Positions 47,349 through 58,119 of a DNA stretch of 64,000 bases are shown piece by piece (position 1 is the first letter of the stretch; each line of letters begins with the position of its first letter). This stretch comes from Ophiura sarsii (taxonomy: Eukaryota > Echinodermata > Ophiuroidea > Amphilepidida > Ophiuridae), in assembly GCA_035610835.1 (NCBI GenBank), contig CM069453.1:69070682-69134681 (forward strand). Direction: 5' to 3'. The notes below the pieces were generated by a model, which ran no database searches, was not told the origin of the DNA, and worked only from the letters and a program-made list of their open reading frames with translations. The position numbers and the translations under genes were made by a program.

Positions 47349-47935
47349 ATATATATAGTCCTCAAAACAGGTAACTGACCAACGAATATGCTCTCAACTC
47401 CAAAATTATAGCTCTTACGTACAAATATTAAATTATAAAGTTGTAAGGAAATCTCTTTTCTTCAATTTGAGATATTACACGTGAAGATTAAATGAATATT
47501 AACTCATCACTTATGTGCCCAAAACAAAAACAAAGTCAGTTTTTCATTTTAACATTTTGTTCATCGACACATCGCCTCGAACTAGCAACAGGCAGATTAT
47601 TGATTAACTGGTAGCGATAACTCACGGGTTGATAGTAAGATGAGGATTGGGGATGCATTATGATCAATGCAGCCCATACACATATACCTGTCACACGGTT
47701 CTGCGTGTTCAAAACCCAAGTGTGAAAATGTAAACTGCACTTTGTTCTATCCTTATCAATGTAGTGTTCTCAATTATTAAACGATCTTCATGAACAATAT
47801 TTCATATGGAAGAAAAGAGATTTCCTTACAACTTTATAATTTAATATTTTTATGTAGGAGCTATAGTTTTGGAGTTAAAGAGTATATTTATTACCTGGTC
47901 AGTTACATATTTAGTGGACTGTAGATAGTACAAGT
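47349..47935. mobile_element. MITE with ~130-bp inverted ends (AGTCCTCAAAACAGGTAACT family), copy 1
   Basis: The left region (AGTCCTCAAAACAGGTAACT, then CAACTCCAAAATTATAGCTC and AAGGAAATCTCTTTTC) is inverted at 47,790-47,930. The interior shares GCAGATTATTGATTAAC and CAGCCCATACACATA with copy 2 at 50,650-51,550. No transposase is visible. Confidence 0.75.
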
Positions 47936-48640
47936 GACTGATGTTAAATACAAGGCGGTTCTCGAACGGCGCCTCTCGCCTGCTTGCGCGGTAGTTTCTG
48001 ATAACAAGGTAGTAATGAGTAGATCAGTAGTTTTAACAGGTTTTCCCATTCATTTTCAAACATTTATTATACAAATTGGCCATGGCAGCATACCAATTAG
48101 TCCTAAATAATATTGATGCGCATTATCAACTTCAATTTAGTCTTAGCTACATTCACTTTAAAATGTTTAAACATTTCTTAATTAGGACCTAATTAATTAT
48201 GCAAAAGGAAATTAGACAAAAGCTAACATATGTTTTTAGATCTTTAAGTGTTCTACCCATGTACCAAGTTACATCATAGCTCATCTCAATAGTCCACAAA
48301 CTTTACTTTGCATATTTCATGCATACATAATTAGCCATAATTACGACATAACATGGCAACTGGAATTGGAAAAAAAAAATTTAAAAAAAAAGAAAGTTGT
48401 TGCCAAAGATGTTGGTATTAGGCCTCTTTGACCTACCATATCTCGGCAACCGATTGTCCGATTGAAATAAAATTTTCAGTTCCAGAATCGTTAGACCAAG
48501 GGCTAGAACATATTTTAAAGGAAATCTAAATTTTTCATCGGCCAATAGAGCCACCTTAAGCATTTTGGCTGCAATTTTTGAATTTTGAATGAGATTTTTG
48601 TTATAGGTTAATCAGTTTTAAAAAAAAGTGTTTCAAACTG
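47936..48640. other. AT-rich intergenic sequence
   Basis: No repeat family or gene recognised. Contains a short A-rich block near 48,370-48,400. Confidence 0.35.
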
Positions 48641-48644
48641 CTTC

Positions 48645-48930
48645 TGTGATATTAAAAACCACAGTTTAGCCAATAAAATGTTTGAAAAATAATAATCAGA
48701 ATTCAAGATATGGTCAAAATATGCAAAATTGGAGTAAAATCTGTGTATTTTGGTGGCCATTTTGGATTTTCTGTGGGAAATTACATGCCAATTTAGTTCC
48801 ATATGTGTTTTTATGACTTCATTGATATTGAAAACCATACTTTTGCCGTTGAATATTTTGAAAAAATAATGATTAGAGCTAAAAAATATGGTCAAAATGG
48901 ATTTATTTTGTCGGCCATCTTGGATTTGCG
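48645..48930. repeat. Two imperfect ~176-bp tandem copies
   Basis: ATATTAAAAACCACAGTTTA to ATATGGTCAAAATA near 48,650 resembles ATATTGAAAACCATACTTTT to ATATGGTCAAAATG near 48,826, each followed by a GGCCATYTTGGATTT block. Confidence 0.6.
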
Positions 48931-49431
48931 CAAAAAAATGACTTTCGCCTGCGTAGATTTAAGTAGACTTTTAGTATGTCATTCCAGAGACCTTCCTTAT
49001 GACAAAACTGAAGAAAAACCTGTTGCAATTTGTGGTGGGTTAAGCTATCATTTGCAGTGTGAAAAGTGTGAATATCCTCCCAAATCATAGGACATAATTT
49101 AAAATTTTGAATAATTCATGCCAAGTTCACCCTTAACCTATGCCTTAACACATGGGAAATTAGCACTTTGTATTTGGTCTAAATTTTATTTTAAAAATAC
49201 TGACCTTTCCTTCTCTTATGCAAAAAGGTCAACAAATGTATTGGCGTTCTGATTCTTACAGTACTGATACATTTAGGTAGCAATATTGTTACAAGTTATT
49301 TTAATGTGTCACAAGTCATTTTGCATTTTCCAGTAGCATATTTGGAGTCACTCGTCGGGGGGGGGGGGGGGGGGGCAAAGACATTTTATCCTGGCGAACA
49401 CCAGTTAGAATGTTACAAATAAATGGTCCGA

Positions 49432-49624
49432 CTATACTCTATTTGGCTTCCTCTGGACAGTGACGTAACTTAACAGGCGCAGCTTTTACGCACGCGTATG
49501 TATCTTCCACCTTTCAACGCTCGTGTGTATACGCCAGCGCCGCGAGTAGCAGCGCGCGTTAAATGCTGCAATTAGTAAAATACGCGGTTACATCACTGTC
49601 TCGCGATGGCCAAATAGACTATAG
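49432..49624. mobile_element. ~190-bp palindromic MITE
   Basis: CTATACTCTATTTGGC and ACAGTGACGTAAC on the left are inverted as GTTACATCACTGTC and GCCAAATAGACTATAG on the right. The centre is GC-rich with ACGCGTATG and CGCGCG. Confidence 0.65.
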
Positions 49625-49659
49625 GCTCTCTATTCCACCGAATGACGTCGCATCCTAAA

Positions 49660-49860
49660 CCTGATGTGCGCATAGCGCTCATATTTTTAAAAACATATTT
49701 AAACAAATCTGGTCATCATTACGGTACTGTTTTAAATGGGCTTCTATAATGAAATTCCTAGACAAATGCGCGCGTAGCGCGCAAATTTTAGAAACATATT
49801 TACACAATCTGGTACATTTTGTTTTAAATGGGCTTCTATAATCCTGGACAAATATACTAT
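49660..49860. repeat. Two ~115-bp tandem copies with GCGCGTAGCGCGC
   Basis: GCGCATAGCGCTCATATTTT and GCGCGTAGCGCGCAAATTTT each precede ACATATTTA, AATCTGGT and TTTTAAATGGGCTTCTATAA. The short GC palindrome is a common end motif of dispersed repeats in this window. Confidence 0.65.
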
Positions 49861-49910
49861 ATTGCCAGTCAAGTCGAGCCAGGCGAAAAATTGTCAATAG
49901 ATTGGAAGTA

Positions 49911-50297
49911 AAGGCATATTATGTGATCTTTTCCATGTAGCACCCTCTACCATTGATTTTTACTATGAAAGCAGATTTTCTTGCAGATTTGCATTTTTGA
50001 TGATAAATCAAAAAGATCTTCTAAGTTACAGATCGATACGATTCCTAATTACTTCAAAATCATGGTTTTAAGAGGTTGAAAAATAGATTGTCCCAGCACC
50101 GAGACAATCTATTTTTCAAATTTTACTCTAAATTCACTCTAAAACCATGATTTTGAGGTAATTAGGAATCGTAGCGCTCTGTAACTTGGAATATATTTAT
50201 GATTTATGATCAGAAAAGTAAATCTGCAAGAAAATCTGCTTCCAATTTTGTTCGATGATTGAGGGCGTCCCCTGGAAAAGATCACATAATATACCTT
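49911..50297. mobile_element. Long-palindrome MITE, copy 1
   Basis: The two halves are inverted for ~170 bp around a short centre at about 50,095-50,105 (AAGGCATATTATGTGATCTT ... AGATCACATAATATACCTT). Flanking TTAA is degraded. The better-preserved copy is at 53,061-53,426. Confidence 0.85.
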
Positions 50298-50350
50298 CAA
50301 GTAAATCCTTATTTCCCCAAATAGGTGCAATTCCCCCAAAGTCAAAGTGT

Positions 50351-50380
50351 GGGGGGGGGGGGGGGGGGGGGGGGGGGTGG
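50351..50380. repeat. Poly-G run
   Basis: About 27 consecutive G bases followed by TGGTG, just outside the palindromic MITE. A likely sequencing-difficult site. Confidence 0.9.
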
Positions 50381-50427
50381 TGTCCCTTTCCCAGTCCTAG
50401 TAACATAAATATCAAGTGTTTGGATGG

Positions 50428-50541
50428 TTAAATTTCTTCTCTTCTCGGATGGAAGAAGATATCCCTTTGAGTAGTAGTTCTAACCTCAGCCACTTGTCTT
50501 ACTTCTTCTGTACAACCAAGCGTGATGACTTGTTGATTAAC
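50428..50541 (-). CDS. Caspase, last coding exon (p10 C-terminus)
   Basis: The minus-strand acceptor TTCTAATATATTACAG ends at 50,542. The exon starts GTT AAT CAA CAA (VNQQV) and stops at TAA, 50,428-50,430, giving 37 residues that end RDIFFHPRREEI. Joined in phase 0 to the exon at 52,719-52,828, LMKK is followed by VN, as in the LTxVN segment of caspases. The remainder resembles the strand region and the xxFFxP-type end that close the p10 subunit. Intervening intron: 2,177 bp with GT-AG ends. No frameshift or stop, so the gene may be functional. Confidence 0.82.
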   Translation of the reverse strand, partial: VNQQVITLGCTEEVRQVAEVRTTTQRDIFFHPRREEI

Positions 50542-52718
50542 CTGTAATATATTAGAATAAACAACTAAGATTAAACCGATTAAAACATCGACAAATCCAA
50601 TGAATTCCATAAGGTATCTAAATCAATAATAATTGTAATGTGTAATGAATAGGCTCCAAAATCTCCAAAACTAGTTCCTACGTAAAAATATTAATATAAT
50701 AAAGTTGTAAATATAATTTCTTCTCTTTGATTTGAGATATTACACGACCCATGAAGATTGACTGAATATTATATAACAGCACTATCTTTTAATTTGTTTT
50801 GCATTTCGTTCTTCTACCTGCAGCCTCAGTTTAGCGATATGCAGATTATTGATTAACCGGTGTTGACTCGATTGTAATTCATACACTCTTAGTAGTGCCG
50901 AACGAATCAGAAAGCAAGAATCTAAAATTGAATGCGTGCACCACACGCTTTGTTTTGATTTATTGTTCAGACATCGCGGGTTTGCTGATTTTCACACCAT
51001 GTGTGTGTTAGCAAACTTGTTGATTTTATTTAATTCGTTATAGATCAAAATCAGGCTCAAATTGTGAATTTTGATTTGTATAGTGTCGTGTATAGTGTTT
51101 TGTGTATGACTGAATGAAAGGTCGATACATGCGTATGTTTTGTTTCTCGAAAAATTAGAAAAATCATATCAAATGTTGATATGCTGACAATAGCACTCCC
51201 CCTTGTTTGGGTCGTGCTATTATTTACACATCAACATCAGCACGCGTGCATTTATTTGTCTAATTACTCTCGAAACAACACATGCGCATTTATTGACCTG
51301 TAATTTAATCAACGCAGCCCATACACATACCATACACACTATCAGAACCAACTAATGAAGTAGCACTGTGTCTCATTATTTTCAAAGTAGCGTTCTTAAA
51401 TGTTCACTGATTTTCGTGAACAATATCTCCAATTGAAGAGAAGAGATTAATCCATAATTTTGTAATTTGATATTTTTAAGTTGGAACAATATTGTTAGAG
51501 TTATGAACGGATTTATTACCTGATAAGTTACTTTTTCTGAGGACTGTATATACCTTTTAATTTGTTTGTGTGTTTTGTGTGGGGGCGGGGTGTTTTGTTG
51601 TTGTTGTTTTTGTCTTGTTGTTGGGTGTGGTTTTTTTTTTTGGGGGGGGGGGTTAAAATGTTTCAAGAAGTCCTCATAGACAAGATGTAAGGATCGTGTA
51701 AAGATTCATTATCATAACCAAAACTTGTTTTTGTACTCGTAACATGGGCATTTTATCCAAAATCATATAGGCCTATCATTATTTCAAATGTTGTCACCTA
51801 ACCTCGCCAGAAGGCTATGTACATTTTCTCTCTATTTAGCTAGGATGTCAGCCATTTAAAAAATAATTTGTTTGTTTAGACAGTAAGTGTTTATCTACAA
51901 GCTCAGATGGTAAGAACTAAGCTTATTTATACATATTACCTATCGGTAAAGACACTGAGTAATAAATAGTGGTCTTTTAAACGTTTAATTCTTCTAATTG
52001 TATAAACAGAAAAATAATAAACATGATTAATACACAAAATAATTATGTTTAAGGGAAGGTTAGGTTTTGTTAACTGATTTTATCAAACCAATCTAGTAGG
52101 AGCATCTGCCTACACCCTCTGATGGCCTACAGACTACATGTATAGCGCCCTCACTCTGGGCATAGCTGCTTAGGGCACACATGGTTCCCTGTTATTCCTA
52201 CACTGGTCTGTACAATTCACTTCTGCAATTTCCCTCCCACTGCCTCCCTATAGGTAGTTTTGGAGTACTACATCGTTTGGGTCAGCAGCTGCATCAGCGA
52301 TTGGGTCAGCGTTTGGTCCTTCTTTTGGGCCCATTCATGCTTCCACCTTAGTCAGGTCAATGCCAGGGGGTCAATGGGACAGTCAATCTGTTCATTGCTA
52401 TGGTTATTGTCCAAGCTGATTCAGACTGGGGTAGTTGAAGCAGCTGCTTCCCCCGTTCGGGCAAATTGGTCCTTTATGTTTCCCCATCATCCTGGTCTCC
52501 CCAATACTGGTATTTGGGAGACTAACCTTAGGCCCATGGCCATTATCCTGAATGGGATTAGTTAGAACTGGCTGCTGGGATGGTTCTACTTATAATCATG
52601 TTTTATACCCACATTGCCTTTTTAGATTGACCACCAAGTTCATTGTCACACCACAATGTGTGTTTTCATAATATGAGAAAGAAAATCCCAATTGTTTTCT
52701 AAATTTGTCTCAATTTAC
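50542..52718 (-). other. Last intron of the caspase gene
   Basis: GT-AG intron of 2,177 bp on the minus strand (donor GTAAATTG, acceptor TATATTACAG). It contains a MITE at 50,650-51,550, a GT- and G-rich low-complexity stretch at 51,575-51,655, and otherwise AT-rich sequence. The plus-strand frame 52,260-52,565 inside it has no recognisable domain and is not supported as a gene. Confidence 0.75.
50650..51550. mobile_element. Copy 2 of the AGTCCTCAAAACAGGTAACT-family MITE
   Basis: The left inverted region (CCAAAATCTCCAAAACTAGT, GATTTGAGATATTACACG) pairs with 51,395-51,545 (GAACAATATCTCCAATTGAA to TTACCTGATAAGTTACTTTT). It shares interior blocks with copy 1 at 47,349-47,935. The outermost left bases present in copy 1 are missing. 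Confidence 0.65.
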
Positions 52719-52828
52719 CTTCTTCATCAGTTTATCCAGGTTCTTCTCATGTGCATTGGCAAGAAACACTCTCATAATGGATTTCACATACCATGAACCA
52801 GTTTTTACATTCCGCCAGGACAAATAAC
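52719..52828 (-). CDS. Caspase, penultimate coding exon (p10 subunit)
   Basis: The minus-strand exon of 110 bp is bounded by acceptor TCCATATGTGCAG and donor GTAAAT. A split Gly codon leads into YLSWRNVKTGSWYV and then KSIMRVFLANAHEKNLDKL. SWRN and GSW(F/Y) are signature p10 motifs: the Arg of SWR helps bind the substrate's P1 Asp and the Trp lines the S2/S4 sites. Caspases are Asp-directed cysteine proteases acting in apoptosis or inflammation. Upstream exons, with the catalytic His and the QACxG Cys, were not found and must lie beyond long introns or outside the window. Confidence 0.85.
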
Positions 52829-53060
52829 CTGCACATATGGACAAATCAAACATTGATGTAAACATTTATTCAACAAGTTTAAGGCTATCATAATTTGACA
52901 ATTGGCTCTTTGATCTTCAACACTAGTCTACATTTTAACTTCAATTGCTTCGCTTGGTCTAACTTAGCCTACTTTATAAAAGACTTTATGGTGGTTCCAA
53001 TATAATCAAGTTTCGTATTATATTTCTGATTCGTACTTGTATTGTCAACCTCAATATTAA

Positions 53061-53426
53061 AGGTATATTATGTAATCTTTTCCAAGGAAAGCCCGCAATC
53101 CTCAAAAAAAATTGAAAGCAGATTTTCTTGCAGATTTACATTTCTGATCATAAATCGTACATACATTCCAAGTTACAGGGCGATACGATTCTTAATTACT
53201 TCAAACTCATGGTTTTAGATTGAAAATAAACTGTCTGCGCCGACAACTTATTTTTACTCTAAATTCACTCTAAAACCTTGATTTTGAGGTAATTAGGAAT
53301 TGTATCGCTCTGTAACTTGGAATAAATTCATGATTTATGATCAGAAACGTAAATCTGCAATAAAATCTGCTTCCAATTTTTTTTGAGGATTGAGGGTGTC
53401 TCCTGGAAAGATCACATAATACACCT
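53061..53426. mobile_element. Long-palindrome MITE, copy 2, with TTAA duplication
   Basis: Starts AGGTATATTATGTAATCTTT and ends GATCACATAATACACCT, between TTAA at 53,057-53,060 and 53,427-53,430. The two halves are inverted over ~160 bp. Same family as 49,911-50,297. It can fold into a long hairpin and has no coding capacity. Confidence 0.85.
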
Positions 53427-53511
53427 TTAAGTTAAAAATAGATAACATTCATAATAAAACTAGATCTAGCTTTGGTCAAAGACCAAGACACCGTGAGTTT
53501 TTTGTCGTGCC

Positions 53512-53787
53512 CAGTGGCGGCGCCAGCATCATAATTTATTTGGGGGGGGGGGGCAAGAATTTTTGTAGGGGCATGAAGAAAAGAAGATGAGCGTTTTTTT
53601 GCCACTTTACGCTAAAAGTGTCAAATTTAACCTAATTTGGTAAGAAAATGTGTGCAAAGCGCGCAAAAAATAACCATAATATTATAAACCCAAATTGTCT
53701 AATTTTGTCTAATTTTAACTAAATTAAAAAAAAAGTGGGGAGGGGGGGGGCAGATATTTTTTTGGGGCCCCCGTGCCACCACCACTG
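53512..53787. mobile_element. 276-bp hAT-like MITE
   Basis: Begins CAGTGGCGGCGCCAGCATCA and ends GTGCCACCACCACTG. The flanks GTCGTGCC and GTTGTGCT match at 6 of 8 positions, so an 8-bp duplication is plausible but decayed. G runs lie near both ends. Confidence 0.65.
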
Positions 53788-53814
53788 GTTGTGCTGTGGT
53801 CTTTTTGTCTTATC

Positions 53815-54110
53815 AAAAGACATGAGATACAACAAGTCCGACCAAAATCGGAGTATGTCTTAATAAAATTTTACTCCTGTATAGGTCAACAACCAATGTT
53901 GACCCCTTCCTGACCTTTGACATCGAAGTCATTACTGACTTTTTTGATGTCTTATTAAAAGACATAAGATGCAACAAGTCTGATGAAAATCAGAGTGTGC
54001 CTTGAATTTGACCCCAAGGTCATGATTAACTTTTTTTCTTGTCCTATGCAACAAGTTCGATCAAAATTGGAGCATGACTGACATTTCCCCCCTGTATAGG
54101 TCAATGATCT
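53815..54110. repeat. Loose ~120-bp repeats, three copies
   Basis: Blocks of AAAAGACATRAGATRCAACAAGTC followed by AAAATCGGAGTATG recur near 53,815, 53,955 and (shortened) 54,045. Intergenic, with no function recognised. Confidence 0.5.
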
Positions 54111-54230
54111 CTATAGTTAATAGTTACCCCATATGACACATCAAATTTAATCACTGAAGACCATATGAATGGACCCAATGAATCGTTTGACCTATTGTGA
54201 TCGGTCATATCCTCTCAGACACGAAGTATT

Positions 54231-54859
54231 TTGAGTACAACAAGTGAAAATTTACATCTCACCAACATGCCCGAGAACGGTAACCTGCCTCACACTCGAC
54301 ACGAACGGCCCGAATCACTTCGTGGATACTATCAATTCTGTGGTCACCTTTACACACTCGACAGTGTCATCATGTACAAAAAGCAGATTGTTATCCCACC
54401 AACACTGCATGACAACTGCCTTCAGGCGCTACACTTCACCCACCAAGGCGCCTTCATGATGACTGCAAGAGCTGAGTTGTCAGTCTTCTGGCCAGGTATC
54501 ACAACAGCCATCACAAACGCCAGAGCAAGGTGCAGCCATTGTGATCGCATGGCACCATCACAATCCAGACTGTGAAGCGTACCATCACTGACAACACGGG
54601 ACACAGCGCTATGCACGCTAGACACAAATTTATTCAAGCAGGCAATAATTTAATACCGCAACTTACCGGACCCAACCACAATGCGTCTTCGGCCGACCGA
54701 TCAGGGATTTCATTCCAATTCATCCTGGCCGGTAAACACCACATTCCACCTGGCGCGATACGAAATCGCCGCATGCTTCAAGCGGAGCGATGGTCTGAAC
54801 ACACTCGCCGGCTCCCGCCGCTCAAAGTGGGCGACACAGTTCGTATACAAAATCAAATA
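54231..54859 (+). pseudogene. Ty3/gypsy pol relic, integrase N-terminal and C-terminal parts
   Basis: 54,231-54,575 encodes the region before integrase and its H2C2 zinc-binding module: HFTHQG, about 32 residues, then CSHC within WPGITTAITNARARCSHC. A stop follows, and the next frame (54,572-54,859) carries pieces of the late integrase ending RRLPPLKVGDTVRIQNQI, as in gypsy elements of the K02A2.6-like type. The catalytic DDE core is missing, so a deletion precedes the later insertion. The rest of the ORF resumes at 59,924. Confidence 0.85.
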
Positions 54860-55214
54860 TAGTCCGTTGGCAGAGCCATTTGACCTCAAAATGAGGTATG
54901 CGGGAGGTTTTATGATTGTTTCTGGGTGACTTTGACATGCTGATTTCAGATCTGGATGATGCCAACTCATAGCTATTGAGCGTTTTGAGAAATAAGGGGG
55001 TAAAGTTCTGGGAGGGGGAAATTTTCGAAATCACTCTATAGACACAGCTAATATCTCAAATTGTAGCTCTTAGTTTACTGATCACAAAAATGTATAGTTT
55101 GGCATGGTTATGACTTATATTATTGAAGTTATAAGGCAAAGGTCAAGTTGAGGTCAAATATAAATACTGTCCAAATTGCATAAATGAGGTGTCAAATTGT
55201 TTGCCTCTCTTTAT

Positions 55215-57415
55215 AGATTACTAGCGGCGTACCCTCGCTACGCTCGGGTCCCCGCTACGCTCGGGTCCCCGCTACGCTCGGGTCCCCGCTAGATGATTAT
55301 GCCACATTACCTACCTCTGAAACCACATAAATCCCCTACAACACCCCCAAACCAGGTTGATTTATAACCATATCCCTTCTAAAGGCATTATAAACCCTAC
55401 AACCTCCCCCCCCCAAAAAAAAAATCAGGTTGGTTTATAACCATGTCCCTCCTAAACCATTTACTGTGGCTACTTTATTAACCTTAACCCCTACCTCTCA
55501 AACCGCATCAAATTAACCCTCGGTACTTTTAGTACCACATAAACCCCCTACAATCGCCCCACCCCCACCCCCACTGCAACTACCCCAGCATTTTGCTTGA
55601 GCATGGTCCCTTTAGGACCCAAGCGTGTGTCCGTATGGACCGACCGTGTAAACAAACAAACAAACAAACAAACAAACCAGGTGGATTTATAATCATAACC
55701 CTCCTAACCATCTCCCGCGGCTACTTCATTAACTCGTAACCCTATCATAAAACATATCCCGTGGTTTTACCCCCCCCCCCTGCACACACCCAAACCAGTT
55801 TGATTTATAACCACCCTCCCTAAACCATTTCCCGTGGCTACTTCATTAACCCTCGGTCCATTAGATTGTCTGGTATGCCAACTTAAAATAAAGAAATCAG
55901 GTTGCTTCATTACCCCCGCAAAACGTTCGGGTTAGTGTACCATTATAACCCTAAGCCTATCCTAAACCATTCCCGTGGTTTTACACCGGCCGCCCCGCTC
56001 AAACCGCATCAAGTTAACCCTATCCTAAAACATTTCCCGTGGTTACGATCGGGTCCCCGCTTATCGTTATACCACTACCTACCTCTGAAACCACATAAAC
56101 CCCTATACAACACCCCAAACCAGGTTTATTTATAACCATATCCCTTCTAAAGGCATTATAAACCCCCTACAACCCCACCCCAAATCAGGTTGAATTATAA
56201 CCATATCCCTCCTAAACCATTTACCGTGTTTACTACCTCTCAAACCGCATCAAGTTAATCCTCGGTACTTTTAAATCCACATAAACCCCCTAAAATCGCC
56301 GCCCCCTGCAACTACACCAACCAGGTGGATTTATAATCATAACCCTCCCTAACTATTTCCCGCGGCTACTTCATTAACTCTTAACCCTATTCTAAAACAT
56401 TTCCCGTGGTTTTACCCCCACCCCTCCCCCCATGCACACACCCAAACCAGTTTGATTTATAACCACAACCCTCCCTAAACCATTTCCCCGTGGCTACTTC
56501 TTTAACCCTCGGTCCCTTAGATTGTTTGGCATGCCAACTTAAAGTAAAGAAATCAGATTGCTTCATTAACCCCCGCAAAACGCTACACGTGTACCATTAT
56601 AACCCTAGGCCTATCCTAAACCATATCCCGTGGTTCTACACCGGCCACCTCCCCCCTTCCCCCAATATGACACCAAAATACCCTACCAACAGGCCTATAG
56701 CCATTTCCCGTGTGGCTTTTGCGCCATGTGTAGGAGTGCGTGTGCCGCGCGGCAGTCAGCCCTTGCGCAATCATACACGCGACGCGTTACCACGGTAAGA
56801 TTACGCTGTAGTACGCGCAACGCACAATTTTGTTCAATTCTAGTGGCATTTATGAGCCAAATCTGAGTAGTTTTTTGCTGTTTTTGGAGCCAATTGTTAA
56901 CCAATTTCAGTGGAATAAACTTTAACACCCTTCCCGTTATTTCCGCTATCTTTCCTGCAAATTAGGCGCCACTTTAATCACAACTAACGGAGAAATAAGG
57001 ATAACAAATAAATACATACACCCCGGGGGGGGGTACTCACGTATGTCAGGTATACGGGGATGTGCCGCTCCAGTGGGTCGTTTTTTCATGAGACATCCTT
57101 AGCCATGGGTAGGCTTTTCAGTGAAAAATCCTTAGACATGGGTCCTGTTTTCGCGATTTTCGCGAAAATTTGCCAAAAAATCCTTAGATATGGGTCCTGT
57201 TTTCGCGATTTTCGCGGAAATTTGCCAAAATTAGGCCTATTTTCGCGAAAAATCACCCTTAGAAATGGGTATGGGTTTTGAAAATCACCCTTAGAAATGG
57301 GTATGGGTTTTGAATCTCCAGCGGCACACCCCCGACCAAACCAAATTCGAGTACCCCCCCCGGGACATACACACATACATACACAAACAAACACACACCG
57401 TTTCCAGATTTATAG
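55215..57415. repeat. C-rich dispersed repeat with internal ~650-780 bp duplication
   Basis: Starts TACTAGCGGCGTACCCTCGC with CGCTACGCTCGGGTCC tandem copies. It has two copies of a block with CTACCTCTGAAACCACATAA, CCATATCCCTTCTAAAGGCA and CCTCGGTCCMTTAGATTGT (near 55,303-55,920 and 56,080-56,580). It ends near CCGTTTCCAGATTTATAGTA. The inverse of its last part is at 62,393-63,234. A (CAAA)n run is at 55,650-55,676. No protein is recognised. Confidence 0.75.
57024..57363. mobile_element. 340-bp G-rich MITE with CCCGGGGGGGGGTACTC ends
   Basis: CCCGGGGGGGGGTACTC at the left is inverted as GAGTACCCCCCCCGGG at the right. Inside are tandem blocks of AATCCTTAGAYATGGGTCCT and TTTTCGCGATTTTCGCG. The homologous repeat copy at about 62,410-62,460 lacks this element, giving an empty-site comparison. 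Non-autonomous. Confidence 0.85.
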
Positions 57416-58119
57416 TAAGATATATAAATGTAATTGGATGCTGCAGTTCTTCATTTGCATATTATAAAATGGCTGCCATTGTCAATCAATGGATAACTGA
57501 ATACAAATGTTGTCATCTAAAGATATCGTTGTTGAATGTTAACAAATTGATAGTGAATTGTATTTAACGCATCGATATCATATCAACCCCTTCAATTAAA
57601 ATCATTTATTCTCAACACTAAAAATCTCCCAAAACATGGTACATTGATAAACCAATGTATACAATAGCATAGTTCATACAATTCTCATTATATTCAAACG
57701 GAATCAACCATTTATTAAGTTCATTTTGAAAATCATAAGCATATTCATTGTGAATCAAAAAGTACCTCTATCTGTCTATTCCTCGTCCCCGCACTCACTT
57801 AAAGAAATACATGTATATCCATGTGATTCCTCGATATGCTAATTCATAATGTTAAATTTTCAATTGATTATTTAATATTCAATTTCAAATCCATATAACT
57901 GAAACTTTTGATTTTCGTCCCCGCACTTACGATGCCTTGATTTAGCATACTAATTAAAATATTGATTGGTATTTTCAATTGATTATTATAATCGTCCTCA
58001 AAGATATTCATGTGGTATTTGAACCAATCAAGTTGCATATTGCAACAATTGAAATAATCAAATTCGAATGTGAATGATGAAGCTTAGTTTGATCACAGCC
58101 GACATAATCATCCAGGAAT
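57416..58119. other. AT-rich interior of the 5-kb transposon
   Basis: No gene or repeat family recognised. CGTCCCCGCACT occurs twice (57,784 and 57,917), hinting at an old duplication. Confidence 0.35.

Noticed and set aside
52260..52565. 101-residue plus-strand ORF inside the caspase intron
   Set aside because: No family motif, and it lies antisense within a well-supported intron. Kept only as a remark.
52711..52719. Caspase frame ending at the TGA just after KKVN (read-through without splicing)
   Set aside because: A GTAAAT donor sits exactly there, and the exon at 50,541 restores VN in phase and supplies a caspase-like C-terminus.
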